This document shows positions 16,924-25,857 of a stretch of DNA of 64,000 nucleotides, piece by piece (the first letter of the stretch is position 1; every line of letters begins with the position of its first letter). The notes beneath the pieces are model-generated. The model was given only the letters and a program-made list of their open reading frames with translations. It was not told where the DNA came from and searched no databases. The position numbers and the translations under genes were made by a program. This DNA is from Carboxylicivirga linearis (GTDB lineage Bacteria > Bacteroidota > Bacteroidia > Bacteroidales > Marinilabiliaceae), in contig NZ_JAGUCO010000003.1 in NCBI RefSeq assembly GCF_018271995.1, positions 62,001 to 126,000 of the forward strand, written 5' to 3'.

Positions 16924-19352
16924 TATTTAATTTCAATTTGAGTGCTGGCGCTTTTCAGTCCTTTACCACTAACAGTTAATTTGGCATTTCCCGCTTTGTT
17001 ACCCGACTGAACCAACACAACCAGTTTACCATTAAACAGTTTCATGGTGGGTTGGTGGAACATCTCCAGCGATGTAGCATCACCATTACAAGCAGCACGG
17101 TAGGTAGCATCGCCACTTACTTTAAACTTCAATTGGTTTTGTGCCAACGGACATGGATTACCATCCTTATCAATAACCGATACGGTTACGTAACTTAAAT
17201 CTTCGCCATTGGCGTTAATAACCTCGCTATCGGCATTTAATATTAACTGATATGGTTTGCCTGCAGTTTTAACTTCTTGAGTTTCGGCAACATTACCATT
17301 TTTATCAAAAGCAACCACTTTAATGGTTCCCGGTTCGTATTTAACATCCATCCACATCAAGCGGTAGCGGTCCAGTTTGGTCGAGTCATTTTTAGTGCGA
17401 ACACCCTGACTTTTGCCATTTACAAACAACTCGGCACTATCGTAGCTGGTATAAACAAACACAGGAGTCGTTTTGCCTTCGCGACCTTCCCAGTTCCAGT
17501 GAGGTAAAATGTGTAAGGTAGTTTCTTTGGTATTCCAACGACTGCGGTATAGGTAGTAACGATCTTTAGGTAAGCCTGCCAAATCGCAAATACCAAAGTA
17601 CGAGCTACGCGATGGCCAGTAATTATCGTATGGAGTAGGTTCGCCCAGGTAATCAAATCCGGTCCAAACAAACTCGCCTAATACCCAGTCTTTATCATCC
17701 TGCAAAACAAAATCATCCTCCGGAATATTCGACCAGTTACAGTATTCTAAGTCATATGAAGAAGATTGGTAATCGTCGTATTGTTTGTCTGATGCTTTTT
17801 CAACAGGGAACTTATAAACACCACGCGAACTAACGGTTGATGCAGTTTCGGATCCTAAGATAAAGCCTTGAGGAAAACGTTTGTATGCTTCATCGTATAA
17901 ATGAACACGGTAGTTTAAGCCCGGAATATCCATAATAGCACCAAAGCCCGATTCCATCACTGCTTTTACCTGATCCATACCTACGGTAACTGGTCGTGTA
18001 GGATCTTCGCGATGGAAAATATCCTGCAACCACTTAGCTCGTTTTACACCATCCGATCCCCATTGGTCAGGTACTTCATTACCTGAACTCCACATAACAA
18101 TACAAGGATGATTGCGTGTGGCATGAATCAAATTGACTACATCTTTTTCAGCCCATTCATCAAAGTACAGGTTGTAGCCATTTTTTACTTTAGGCTTTTT
18201 CCATTCGTCGAAGCTTTCAGCTAAGAAGAGGAAGCCCATTTCGTCGCAAAGTTCAAGTTGCTCAATCGATGGCATATTGTGCGATGAACGGATAGCATTA
18301 CATCCTAAATCTTTTAATATAATTAACTGACGACGAAGAGCTGCTTTATTGATGGCAGTACCAATTGGCCCTAAATCGTGGTGCAAGCATACACCTTTGA
18401 ATTTGGTAGGAACATCATTCAATAAAAATCCTTTTTCGCGGCTGTATTCAATTTTTCTGATTCCAAAGCGAATGGTTTCTGTGTCTTTTAATTGGTCTCC
18501 TTCGTAGAGATTCATCTCTGCTGTATACAAATATGGATTTTCAGGGCTCCAAAGGTGTGGTTTTTTAACAGGAATATTTTGTTCCAATTCATCACCAAAT
18601 CGGGCATCCGTTTTTCCTGAAGCAACCTGATTTCCTTCAGCATCTTTAATAATGGTTTCCACGGTTATGTTTTCACCATTCACTTTCGATTTAATATTCA
18701 CCTTAGCTAAACCACCAGTAATATAAGGTGTGGTGATAAAATGTCCCCAGTGTTGAAAACTGGTTTCGTCTTTAACAATTAACTGCACTTTTCGATAAAG
18801 ACCTGCCCCCGGATACCATCTCGATGAAAAAGGAAAGTTTTCTAAACGAACAGCCAGTGTATTGGTTTCGCCTTTTTTAAGATAATCAGTAATATCAAAA
18901 TAAAAGTAGTTATAACCGAATGGCCATCCGCCAACCAACTCACCGTTTACATATACCTTTGAGTTACTCATGGCTCCGTCAAAAGTAAGTATCGCTTTTT
19001 GATTATTGTTTACATCAACGCTAAACGTTTTTCGATACCATCCAACACCTATAAACGGAAGAGCACCTGTACGACCGGTTTTTTCCGAAGCAACCTTTTC
19101 GTTGTTTTGAGTAATGGCAACAGTTTGCTTATCAACTTCTTTGTCGAATGGCCCATAAATGGCCCAATCGTGCGGTACTGAAACGCTTTGCCATTTGGTA
19201 TCGTTGAAATTTGCTTCATAAGCATTTTCCACATCTCCTTTTTGGAATTTCCAGCCATCAGTAAAATTTATAACAGTCCTATCCTGACTATATGATGAAT
19301 GACTGAAAATTGAAAATACAAGTAAAAGGGTAAGTATAACTTTTTGTCTCAT
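16923..19352 (-). CDS. Secreted GH2-family beta-galactosidase-type enzyme with C-terminal extra domains
   Basis: An 809-residue enzyme with a signal peptide (about 1-22). The GH2 sugar-binding domain spans about 25-195 (WYRKTFSV, GYNYFYFDIT), the Ig-like domain about 195-300 and the TIM barrel about 300-590. The acid/base is E426 in WSSGNEVPDQW and the predicted nucleophile is E502 in LGSETAS. After the barrel come a DUF4982-like domain (about 600-690) and an Ig/invasin-like domain (about 700-809). This layout is common among Bacteroidota enzymes acting on galactose-containing plant polysaccharides. Its stop overlaps the DUF429 start. A candidate promoter and 21-bp-spaced direct repeats lie just upstream. 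Confidence 0.88.
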   Translation of the reverse strand: MRQKVILTLLLVFSIFSHSSYSQDRTVINFTDGWKFQKGDVENAYEANFNDTKWQSVSVPHDWAIYGPFDKEVDKQTVAITQNNEKVASEKTGRTGALPFIGVGWYRKTFSVDVNNNQKAILTFDGAMSNSKVYVNGELVGGWPFGYNYFYFDITDYLKKGETNTLAVRLENFPFSSRWYPGAGLYRKVQLIVKDETSFQHWGHFITTPYITGGLAKVNIKSKVNGENITVETIIKDAEGNQVASGKTDARFGDELEQNIPVKKPHLWSPENPYLYTAEMNLYEGDQLKDTETIRFGIRKIEYSREKGFLLNDVPTKFKGVCLHHDLGPIGTAINKAALRRQLIILKDLGCNAIRSSHNMPSIEQLELCDEMGFLFLAESFDEWKKPKVKNGYNLYFDEWAEKDVVNLIHATRNHPCIVMWSSGNEVPDQWGSDGVKRAKWLQDIFHREDPTRPVTVGMDQVKAVMESGFGAIMDIPGLNYRVHLYDEAYKRFPQGFILGSETASTVSSRGVYKFPVEKASDKQYDDYQSSSYDLEYCNWSNIPEDDFVLQDDKDWVLGEFVWTGFDYLGEPTPYDNYWPSRSSYFGICDLAGLPKDRYYLYRSRWNTKETTLHILPHWNWEGREGKTTPVFVYTSYDSAELFVNGKSQGVRTKNDSTKLDRYRLMWMDVKYEPGTIKVVAFDKNGNVAETQEVKTAGKPYQLILNADSEVINANGEDLSYVTVSVIDKDGNPCPLAQNQLKFKVSGDATYRAACNGDATSLEMFHQPTMKLFNGKLVVLVQSGNKAGNAKLTVSGKGLKSASTQIEIK

Positions 19353-19389
19353 TGTGTAAATTTCCTTTTGAATATGTACTGAATTTTGG

Positions 19390-19424
19390 GTTCACAAAAT
19401 AGAACTCTTTGTTCACACTGCAAA
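19390..19424 (-). promoter_or_regulatory. Candidate promoter and 21-bp-spaced direct repeat upstream of GH2 gene
   Basis: On the minus strand TTTG (19424-19421), a 19-base spacer and TATTTTG (19401-19395) approximate the Bacteroidota -33/-7 promoter, about 43 bases upstream of the start codon. Two exact copies of TGTGAAC (19417-19411 and 19396-19390) start 21 bp apart, two helical turns, the spacing at which AraC-type proteins bind direct half-sites. One copy overlaps the -7 box, so either the site represses or the true promoter lies nearer the gene. Confidence 0.45.
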
Positions 19425-19487
19425 TTAGTTCATTCGTTCGTTTCTTACATCTTTTTGTTGAAATAATTCAATTAATAGGTAGAAAAC

Positions 19488-19523
19488 AAAACAAGGCTAC
19501 CTCCAACGAAGTAGCCTTGTTTT
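19488..19523 (-). terminator. Intrinsic terminator of the DUF2892 gene
   Basis: AAAACAAGGCTAC (19488-19500) pairs perfectly with GTAGCCTTGTTTT (19511-19523), a 13-bp stem with a 10-base loop. On the minus strand it ends in TTTTGTTTTC. It lies 16 bases after the stop codon. Confidence 0.85.
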
Positions 19524-19539
19524 ATTAATGAAGGAATTA

Positions 19540-19749
19540 TTATTCTTTTTCTTTAGATGATGTTTTAATTCCGAAGGGTACATACAAGGGACAAAAACTT
19601 ATTAAGCTTGTCAGCAAAAATACAATTGCTAAAACTAATAACACTGTTCCCAACATACCTGTTATAACATTGGTAAGATACAACACGGCAATAGCTGCAG
19701 CTATAATGAATCTGACGATTTTATCTGCTGCTCCCATATTCTTTTTCAT
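19540..19749 (-). CDS. DUF2892 small inner-membrane protein
   Basis: Sixty-nine residues from the ATG at 19749 (MKKNMGAADKIVRFIIAA). Two transmembrane helices are evident (about 10-27 and 30-52), followed by SFCPLYVPFGIKT. The pattern NxGxxDxxxR, then two helices and CPLYxxxGI(K/N)T, is diagnostic of DUF2892, also found fused to rhodanese domains. Function is unknown. The open frame continues 14 codons upstream, but the conserved start is here. It separates the GH43 gene from the GH2 gene and has its own terminator. Confidence 0.85.
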   Translation of the reverse strand: MKKNMGAADKIVRFIIAAAIAVLYLTNVITGMLGTVLLVLAIVFLLTSLISFCPLYVPFGIKTSSKEKE

Positions 19750-19830
19750 AACACAATTTTTTAGTGATCTATTAACTTGTTGATTATTCAACAGATAATG
19801 GTTTAAAATGTTTAAGTCAAGTATGTTGTG

Positions 19831-21447
19831 TTATTTCTCAATTCTAAACCAATCGAAGTCTGCATAGCCTGATGTTTCTTTGTTAGCATTTGCAAATATT
19901 CCCACTTTTGCTCCAACCCATCGTCCTTCTTTGGCTATAAAATCTTCTCCAAACGGAATATACCTTTTGCCATTTTTACTGTAACTAAATTTACAAATTA
20001 CCTTTGGTATGATATCATCAGGATTCTCGGGATAGATATCCACTTTTAAGTAAATAGAATGGTACTTATAAGGTATTGATTGAACAACCGCTTCATGTTT
20101 ACCTTTGCGGGCATTAAGGCAATTCACCTGCTTCAATAAGTAACCCTCATCTGTTTTTTCAATTGTGATGTATGAGTAATCCATGCCAAATACCAATAAG
20201 CCGGCTTGTTCCCCTTCGGTATTGGCCTCTAGTGTCATTTTAGTAACGGCTGAGAAATCCGTGGTCGGAGTTTTCTGCAAAAGCAATCGACCAATGTTCC
20301 ACAAGTTATCTGAGTCTGTAATTATTTCGGGATATAATCTAAGTGATCCTGTTTTTTCAGTTAATGAATACCAGTTTTTATCAAAGTTTGAATTCCATTG
20401 CCATTGCAAGCCTAATTGATCCGATTCAAATTCATCACTTGTTTGAGGAATCGATACCGGATAGGTATTGCCCACATTGGGTTTTGTATATTCCGATACT
20501 GGTTCGCCAATTCCATTACCGTCGTAATCAACACCCATTACTGGCCAGTCTTCTTCCCATCTCATGGGATTCAGATGAACCACTCTTCCGTATGCATATC
20601 TGTCCTGAAAGTGAATAAACCAGTCTTCGCCGGTTTGTGTGGTTACCCAACCTCCCTGATGAGGTCCGTTGATATTGGTGCTGCCTTGCTCTAGAACTAT
20701 CTTATCTTCGTATGGTCCATATATGTTTTTAGATCGTAAAACCGTTTGCCATCCCGGTTTGACTCCACCTGCAGGTGCAAAAATGTAGTAGTAACCATTT
20801 CGCTTGTAAAACTTAGGGCCTTCAATAGTTGGATAATCTTTTTGACCATTAAAAACAATGGTACTGGTTTCCAGTACTTCGGTTCCTTCTTCATTTAGTG
20901 GACAAACAGCCAAAATACTTTTTATACCGCTTCGGCTGTTAGCAAAAGCATGAACCAGATAAGCTTTGCCATCATCATCCCAAAGTGGACAGCAATCGAT
21001 CCAGCCAGTTACTTTTTTAATCAGCTTTAATGGTTCCCACGGACCTTCTGCATTTTTTGCTTTGGTCATAAAAACACCACGGTCGGGATCACCGAAATAA
21101 ATATAAAACTCATTGTTATGATATCGGAAGCTTGGCGCCCAAATACCATTACCATGTTGCGGTTTGTCAAAGGCATCATCGGGATATTCTATGGCAGCAT
21201 GGGCTATAAGCGTCCAATTCACCAAATCTTTGGAGTGAAGAATCGGCAATCCCGGAAAATGGCTGAAGCTTGAACTAGTCATATAATAATCGTCACCTAC
21301 GCGCACTACATCCGGATCGGAATAATCAGCATAAATAATAGGGTTTTGATATTTACCATTGCCCAGGTCAGGTTTCCAGATTAAATCTTTGTGTTGAGCT
21401 GACAGGTTTGAAGAGATAAGGAGGATAAGGAATAAGATTTTTTTCAT
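19831..21447 (-). CDS. Secreted GH43-family glycosidase (xylosidase/arabinofuranosidase type)
   Basis: A 538-residue enzyme from the ATG at 21447, which opens a clear signal peptide (MKKILFLILLISSNLSAQ). The five-bladed propeller (about 30-325) has the GH43 acidic triad: the base in YSDPDVV (D44 or D46), D151 in GWIDCCPLW and the acid E209 in TIEGPKFYK. A C-terminal concanavalin-like beta-sandwich (about 335-538) is typical of the xylosidase subfamilies. The substrate is probably a xylose- or arabinose-containing side chain. The longer open frame to 21681 lacks a matching N-terminus and is not used. It is divergent from the hybrid regulator. Confidence 0.9.
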   Translation of the reverse strand: MKKILFLILLISSNLSAQHKDLIWKPDLGNGKYQNPIIYADYSDPDVVRVGDDYYMTSSSFSHFPGLPILHSKDLVNWTLIAHAAIEYPDDAFDKPQHGNGIWAPSFRYHNNEFYIYFGDPDRGVFMTKAKNAEGPWEPLKLIKKVTGWIDCCPLWDDDGKAYLVHAFANSRSGIKSILAVCPLNEEGTEVLETSTIVFNGQKDYPTIEGPKFYKRNGYYYIFAPAGGVKPGWQTVLRSKNIYGPYEDKIVLEQGSTNINGPHQGGWVTTQTGEDWFIHFQDRYAYGRVVHLNPMRWEEDWPVMGVDYDGNGIGEPVSEYTKPNVGNTYPVSIPQTSDEFESDQLGLQWQWNSNFDKNWYSLTEKTGSLRLYPEIITDSDNLWNIGRLLLQKTPTTDFSAVTKMTLEANTEGEQAGLLVFGMDYSYITIEKTDEGYLLKQVNCLNARKGKHEAVVQSIPYKYHSIYLKVDIYPENPDDIIPKVICKFSYSKNGKRYIPFGEDFIAKEGRWVGAKVGIFANANKETSGYADFDWFRIEK

Positions 21448-21702
21448 GAAATTATAATTAGTGATTTTCCGCATGAGCAAGATAATGAATTCAGTATTCA
21501 ACAAATGGTAATTAATCGAAAAATTGAAGTAGGGAAATTGATATAAAAGGGTAGGTAAATGTTCATATGTTGAAGTGGATGTGAGTTTTAATGTGCAGGT
21601 AGTTAGGTGTATATGTAAATATTGGTTCGTTCTGTTAGTTTTTAAGTAAGTACATTTTACTACATTATTAAGTATCTTCAAGCTATAACACTAACATATA
21701 GT

Positions 21703-24700
21703 ATGCGTCTTCTTTTGAATCGGTTTTTTGTCTGGTTGCTTTTTGTACTGATGAGCTTTTCAGTGCTGGCAAGCAAAAAAGAGATTAAGTTGCAACAATT
21801 ATTTTCAGAGAAGGGATTACCTGGTTCGATAGTTAGTTGTCTCTACGAAGATAGTTTTGGGTATATCTGGTTTGGAATAGAAGCTTCTGGCTTATACCGA
21901 TATGATGGAGTTAATATTCTTCATTTTGCCCATCAGAATAGTTCCAATAGATCACTCACAAATAATTTTGTCAATGTAATTACTGAAGATAAAGAAGGGA
22001 AGCTGTGGGTAGGTACTACAGGAGGTTTAGATCTATTTGATTCTACAAGAGAAGTAGTTCAACATTTTCTGACAGAAGATAACGAGAAGATTAATGCTCT
22101 GATAGAAAATTACGATGGAGAAATGTTAGTTGGTACAAATACTGGTTTGTATTCGATGAATATTTCTGATGAAGTTCCAAATAAAATATACTTGCCCGGG
22201 AATGAGGGTGTGAGGGTTAGGTGTTTGAAGGTGAATGATAAGCAGGTGCTCATTGGAACGTCTGATGGATTGTTTATTTATAGTGACGAGAAAATCAGAC
22301 AGGTCAGCTCAACCTCTCATCTTGATATTATTTCAATTGATATTAGATCAGAGTTTATTGTATTAGGTTCATCAAAAGGAGTGTTTCTCGCAGAACTTGA
22401 AACAGGCACAATTCATCAGATTCAGTTTAACCAACATGATTTATATAATCATGGTAAGGTTGGAATTCGTAAACTGTTTATCGACTCTCAGGGAAAATGG
22501 TGGGTGGCAACTATGCAGTATGGTTTAATTTGCGTTGATGAAAAAGATTTAAATCATCAATATGAGTTTGCAAATACCATAAGTGTTAATGGATTACAAA
22601 CGGGGACCATCACCGATATGATGGAAGACCGTTACCATAATGTTTGGGTGGCTTCTAAATATGATGGGTTATTTATTTATGACCAGCGTTTACAACTTTT
22701 CGAAGGTGTTTCGATCAACCATCCTGATAAAGATCTTTTTGTTATGTCTGTTTGCGAAGATGATAACAATACATTGTGGTTGGGTACTCGAACAGAAGGA
22801 TTATTTAAAATCACAATGGATAATAAATATCCTCAGCCTGTTCATCCTGATAATGTAGCTGAAGAGCAGGCTCGAAGAATTCAAGCTTTGTTCTTCGATA
22901 CCCAAAAAAGGCTCTGGCTTGGATCTGAAACTGGAGTGTTAATTACAGACACCAATTTAAATAACAGCGAATTTCATCCTATTAGGTCAGTTTGGAATAT
23001 ACAGGCCGATGCATCAGGTAAAATTTGGGTTGCCACTTCTAAAGGGCTTTTTGTTTATGATGAAGATTTAAAACAGTTGGTCCGATTTCAGTCCATTAAT
23101 CACACCGATTTTTTTAATTCCGATATACAAACAGGTCTCATTCGTACTACACAAGATGGATCGCTCTGGTTTGGTACATTATTTAATGGCTTGTATCGCT
23201 ACCTTCCCATGAAGGATAGTTTAGTTCACTATACAACTAATTCTGATTTGCCATTGAGCGACAATAGTATTAGGGCTTTTTATGAAGACGAAAAGAATCG
23301 GATTTGGATTGGTACGCGGTCTCAGGGGTTAAACTGCCTTGACATGAATAGCGATACCGTAACTTATTTTATGAAGCAAGGCGGATTGGCTTCAAATGCA
23401 GTATACAATATTTTGCCCGATGAGAATGATAACATTTGGCTAGGTACAGATATGGGACTTGTCAAATTTAATATGGTTGATTACGCAGTGGAAAATTATA
23501 ATCGTGAATATGGTTTACCAACTTCAGTATTTGAACCACGTTCTTCATTAAAATTAAAGAACGGACAATTAGCTTTTGGTTATTATGATGGTTTAGTCTG
23601 TTTTTCTCCTGATAAAATAACAAAGATTACCAACACATCACCTCTAATTGTAACTTCTGTTTTGGCTAATGGAGAGGAGATAGAACAAAATATAACCGGT
23701 AATAATACAATTGTTTTGAATTATAATCAAAACCAGTTAAGCTTTAAGTTTGCATTACTTGATTATGCCATTGCATCACGCAACAAGTACCGATATAAAC
23801 TACTAGGGTTTGACGGTGATTGGCAGGGGCCTACAGAATATACGATAGCAAAATATACTAATCTGAGTCCCGGACAGTATCAATTTATAATTGAGGCTAC
23901 AAATTATCAGAATGATTGGAGTGAACTGCCTGTAGTTATTGATGTGATTATTAATAAACCATATTACGCAACGGTATGGGCTTATTTGCTTTATACATTG
24001 TTTATAGGGACGGTAGGTTTTATATCAATTAGAATAATTGGTACTCAACTTAAATTGAAAAGACAAGTAAAACAAGCAAAAGACGAATTGCAACAAACAA
24101 TTGATCTGGAAACGGCTAAAATTCAGTTCTTCACCAATGTTGTTCACGAATTTCAAACTCCGCTAACCTTAATATTGGCTCCATTAGAAAAGTTATTGGC
24201 AAAAATATCACAAAGCCCAGAAACAATTAAGTATTCTGAAATCATTAAAAAGCAAATGCGACACCTGGAACACTTAATCGGTGAACTGTTACTGTACAGA
24301 AAAATACAATCGTCAACAGGAGAGTATAAACCCCAATATGGCAATATAGCGGATACTGTTTTAATTACGATTCAGGATTTTCAGGAACTTGTTGAAAGTA
24401 AAAGTATTGCTTTAACATATACCTCTAAATTAAATCAATGTGAAATTCTTTTTGATGAAGATAAAATAACAAAGGTCCTTAATAATCTATTAATGAATAG
24501 TATAAAATATTCTCATGAAGGTGGCGCTATTCATTTATTGATTCAGGAGGTTGATACAGATGAGTTGGATGAAAATGTAATATCATCAACATTTGCAAAA
24601 AGAAATCTTTCGGATAGATATATTAGCATAAGTATTACAGATGATGGTTCAGGAATGTCAGAAGAGGAGGTGCAGAAGGTCTTTTCAAGATTTTATCAAA

Positions 24701-25710
24701 GTAATGGTAAAGGATTTGGGGCCGGTGTGGGCTTAAGTCTGGCAAAGGCTCTGGTTGAGTTGCATGATGGCTTTATAATGTGTGAGAGCACATTGGGCAA
24801 AGGAAGTACTTTTAGAGTTTATTTGCCAATGATCATTCCAGCCTTAAATTCTTTAAAGCCCAAATCAATTGTTGGTCATCCCATTTCTACCGAAAAAACT
24901 CATGAGAATACTTTTAATTCAGAAGAAGCAGATTTTAATAACTCAAATAAATTGTCTGTTTTAATAATAGATGATAATGAAGATCTTCTTTTCTTTTTAA
25001 GTGAGAACCTTTCAAATAAGTATTCAATTCAAACAGCCTCAAATGGTGAGCAGGGGCTTGAATTGGCGACTCAGTATATACCGGATTTAATTATAACAGA
25101 TGTTGCTATGCCTCTTATGAACGGTTTTCAATTATGCTCTTTATTAAAACAAAAGCCAGCAACCTGCCATATTCCAATTATTATACTCACAAAAGAAAGT
25201 GACCATGATTCTAAAATTAGTGGAATGAAGCATGGAGCCGATGAATATATACCGAAGCCTTTTAGTATTGAATATCTTGAGATTAGAATTGGAGGATTAT
25301 TGAAACTTCGTAAAAATATTCAACAATCGTTACTGTCAGGAGTACTTCCCGCTCACTCGCAGGGATTATCCTCATATGATCAGGAATTCTTGCAAAGATT
25401 GAAATCTTCGATGACGTTAAATCTATCTGAACCTGATTATGGGGTAGAGCAGTTGGCCAAAGATGTTGGTTTTAGCCGGACTCAACTGCATCGTAAAATT
25501 AAAGCGATTTTAAATCAGACTCCATCTGAATATATATATGGTTTACGACTTACCGAAGCAATCCGCCTGTTGCAGGAAAAAGGATTAACTGTTAGCGAAA
25601 CCGCATATCGAACAGGTTTTAAGAGTCCTGCTTCATTTAGTACCGTATTTAAAAATAAGTATGGATATGCACCATCACAGGTCAAATCAGATTTTGTTGT
25701 AAAGAAGTAA
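21703..25710 (+). CDS. Hybrid two-component system regulator (HTCS)
   Basis: A 1335-residue single-protein signalling system. It has a signal peptide (1-23), a periplasmic sensor of many Reg_prop propeller repeats (about 30-640, with recurring IWxGTxxxGL words), a Y_Y_Y domain (about 690-755), one membrane helix (about 763-785), a kinase core with H815 in NVVHEFQTPLTL and intact N, G1, F and G2 boxes, a receiver with D1133 in IITDVAMPL, and a C-terminal AraC-type helix-turn-helix (about 1225-1335). Such proteins bind oligosaccharides in the periplasm and activate adjacent polysaccharide utilisation genes. Its position between the GH43 and pectinesterase genes suggests it controls them. Confidence 0.95.
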   Translation: MRLLLNRFFVWLLFVLMSFSVLASKKEIKLQQLFSEKGLPGSIVSCLYEDSFGYIWFGIEASGLYRYDGVNILHFAHQNSSNRSLTNNFVNVITEDKEGKLWVGTTGGLDLFDSTREVVQHFLTEDNEKINALIENYDGEMLVGTNTGLYSMNISDEVPNKIYLPGNEGVRVRCLKVNDKQVLIGTSDGLFIYSDEKIRQVSSTSHLDIISIDIRSEFIVLGSSKGVFLAELETGTIHQIQFNQHDLYNHGKVGIRKLFIDSQGKWWVATMQYGLICVDEKDLNHQYEFANTISVNGLQTGTITDMMEDRYHNVWVASKYDGLFIYDQRLQLFEGVSINHPDKDLFVMSVCEDDNNTLWLGTRTEGLFKITMDNKYPQPVHPDNVAEEQARRIQALFFDTQKRLWLGSETGVLITDTNLNNSEFHPIRSVWNIQADASGKIWVATSKGLFVYDEDLKQLVRFQSINHTDFFNSDIQTGLIRTTQDGSLWFGTLFNGLYRYLPMKDSLVHYTTNSDLPLSDNSIRAFYEDEKNRIWIGTRSQGLNCLDMNSDTVTYFMKQGGLASNAVYNILPDENDNIWLGTDMGLVKFNMVDYAVENYNREYGLPTSVFEPRSSLKLKNGQLAFGYYDGLVCFSPDKITKITNTSPLIVTSVLANGEEIEQNITGNNTIVLNYNQNQLSFKFALLDYAIASRNKYRYKLLGFDGDWQGPTEYTIAKYTNLSPGQYQFIIEATNYQNDWSELPVVIDVIINKPYYATVWAYLLYTLFIGTVGFISIRIIGTQLKLKRQVKQAKDELQQTIDLETAKIQFFTNVVHEFQTPLTLILAPLEKLLAKISQSPETIKYSEIIKKQMRHLEHLIGELLLYRKIQSSTGEYKPQYGNIADTVLITIQDFQELVESKSIALTYTSKLNQCEILFDEDKITKVLNNLLMNSIKYSHEGGAIHLLIQEVDTDELDENVISSTFAKRNLSDRYISISITDDGSGMSEEEVQKVFSRFYQSNGKGFGAGVGLSLAKALVELHDGFIMCESTLGKGSTFRVYLPMIIPALNSLKPKSIVGHPISTEKTHENTFNSEEADFNNSNKLSVLIIDDNEDLLFFLSENLSNKYSIQTASNGEQGLELATQYIPDLIITDVAMPLMNGFQLCSLLKQKPATCHIPIIILTKESDHDSKISGMKHGADEYIPKPFSIEYLEIRIGGLLKLRKNIQQSLLSGVLPAHSQGLSSYDQEFLQRLKSSMTLNLSEPDYGVEQLAKDVGFSRTQLHRKIKAILNQTPSEYIYGLRLTEAIRLLQEKGLTVSETAYRTGFKSPASFSTVFKNKYGYAPSQVKSDFVVKK

Positions 25711-25743
25711 TTCTGGTAGCTGTTATTTATTCTTTTTAATGGG

Positions 25744-25783
25744 TGTGAATCATCTGTGCAACATGCATTGAAATTTATGCAAC
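25744..25783 (+). promoter_or_regulatory. Direct repeats upstream of the pectinesterase gene, AraC-type spacing
   Basis: TGTGCAAC (25755-25762) and TATGCAAC (25776-25783) start exactly 21 bp apart, and a related TGTGAAT lies 11 bp further upstream (25744). The word and spacing resemble the TGTGAAC pair at the GH2 gene (19390-19417). They lie 75-115 bases before the start codon, a plausible place for an activator site of the HTCS encoded just upstream. This is inference from spacing and similarity only. Confidence 0.4.
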
Positions 25784-25857
25784 CTCTATTTATATGTTCA
25801 AAGTAAAGATGTTATAAGTTAGGATTTGAAAAAATCAAGTTCACTTAAATCCTTATA

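Noticed and set aside
21448-21681. N-terminal extension of the GH43 protein
   Set aside because: A standard signal peptide begins at 21447; the 78 upstream codons would bury it and are threonine/tyrosine-rich without family similarity.
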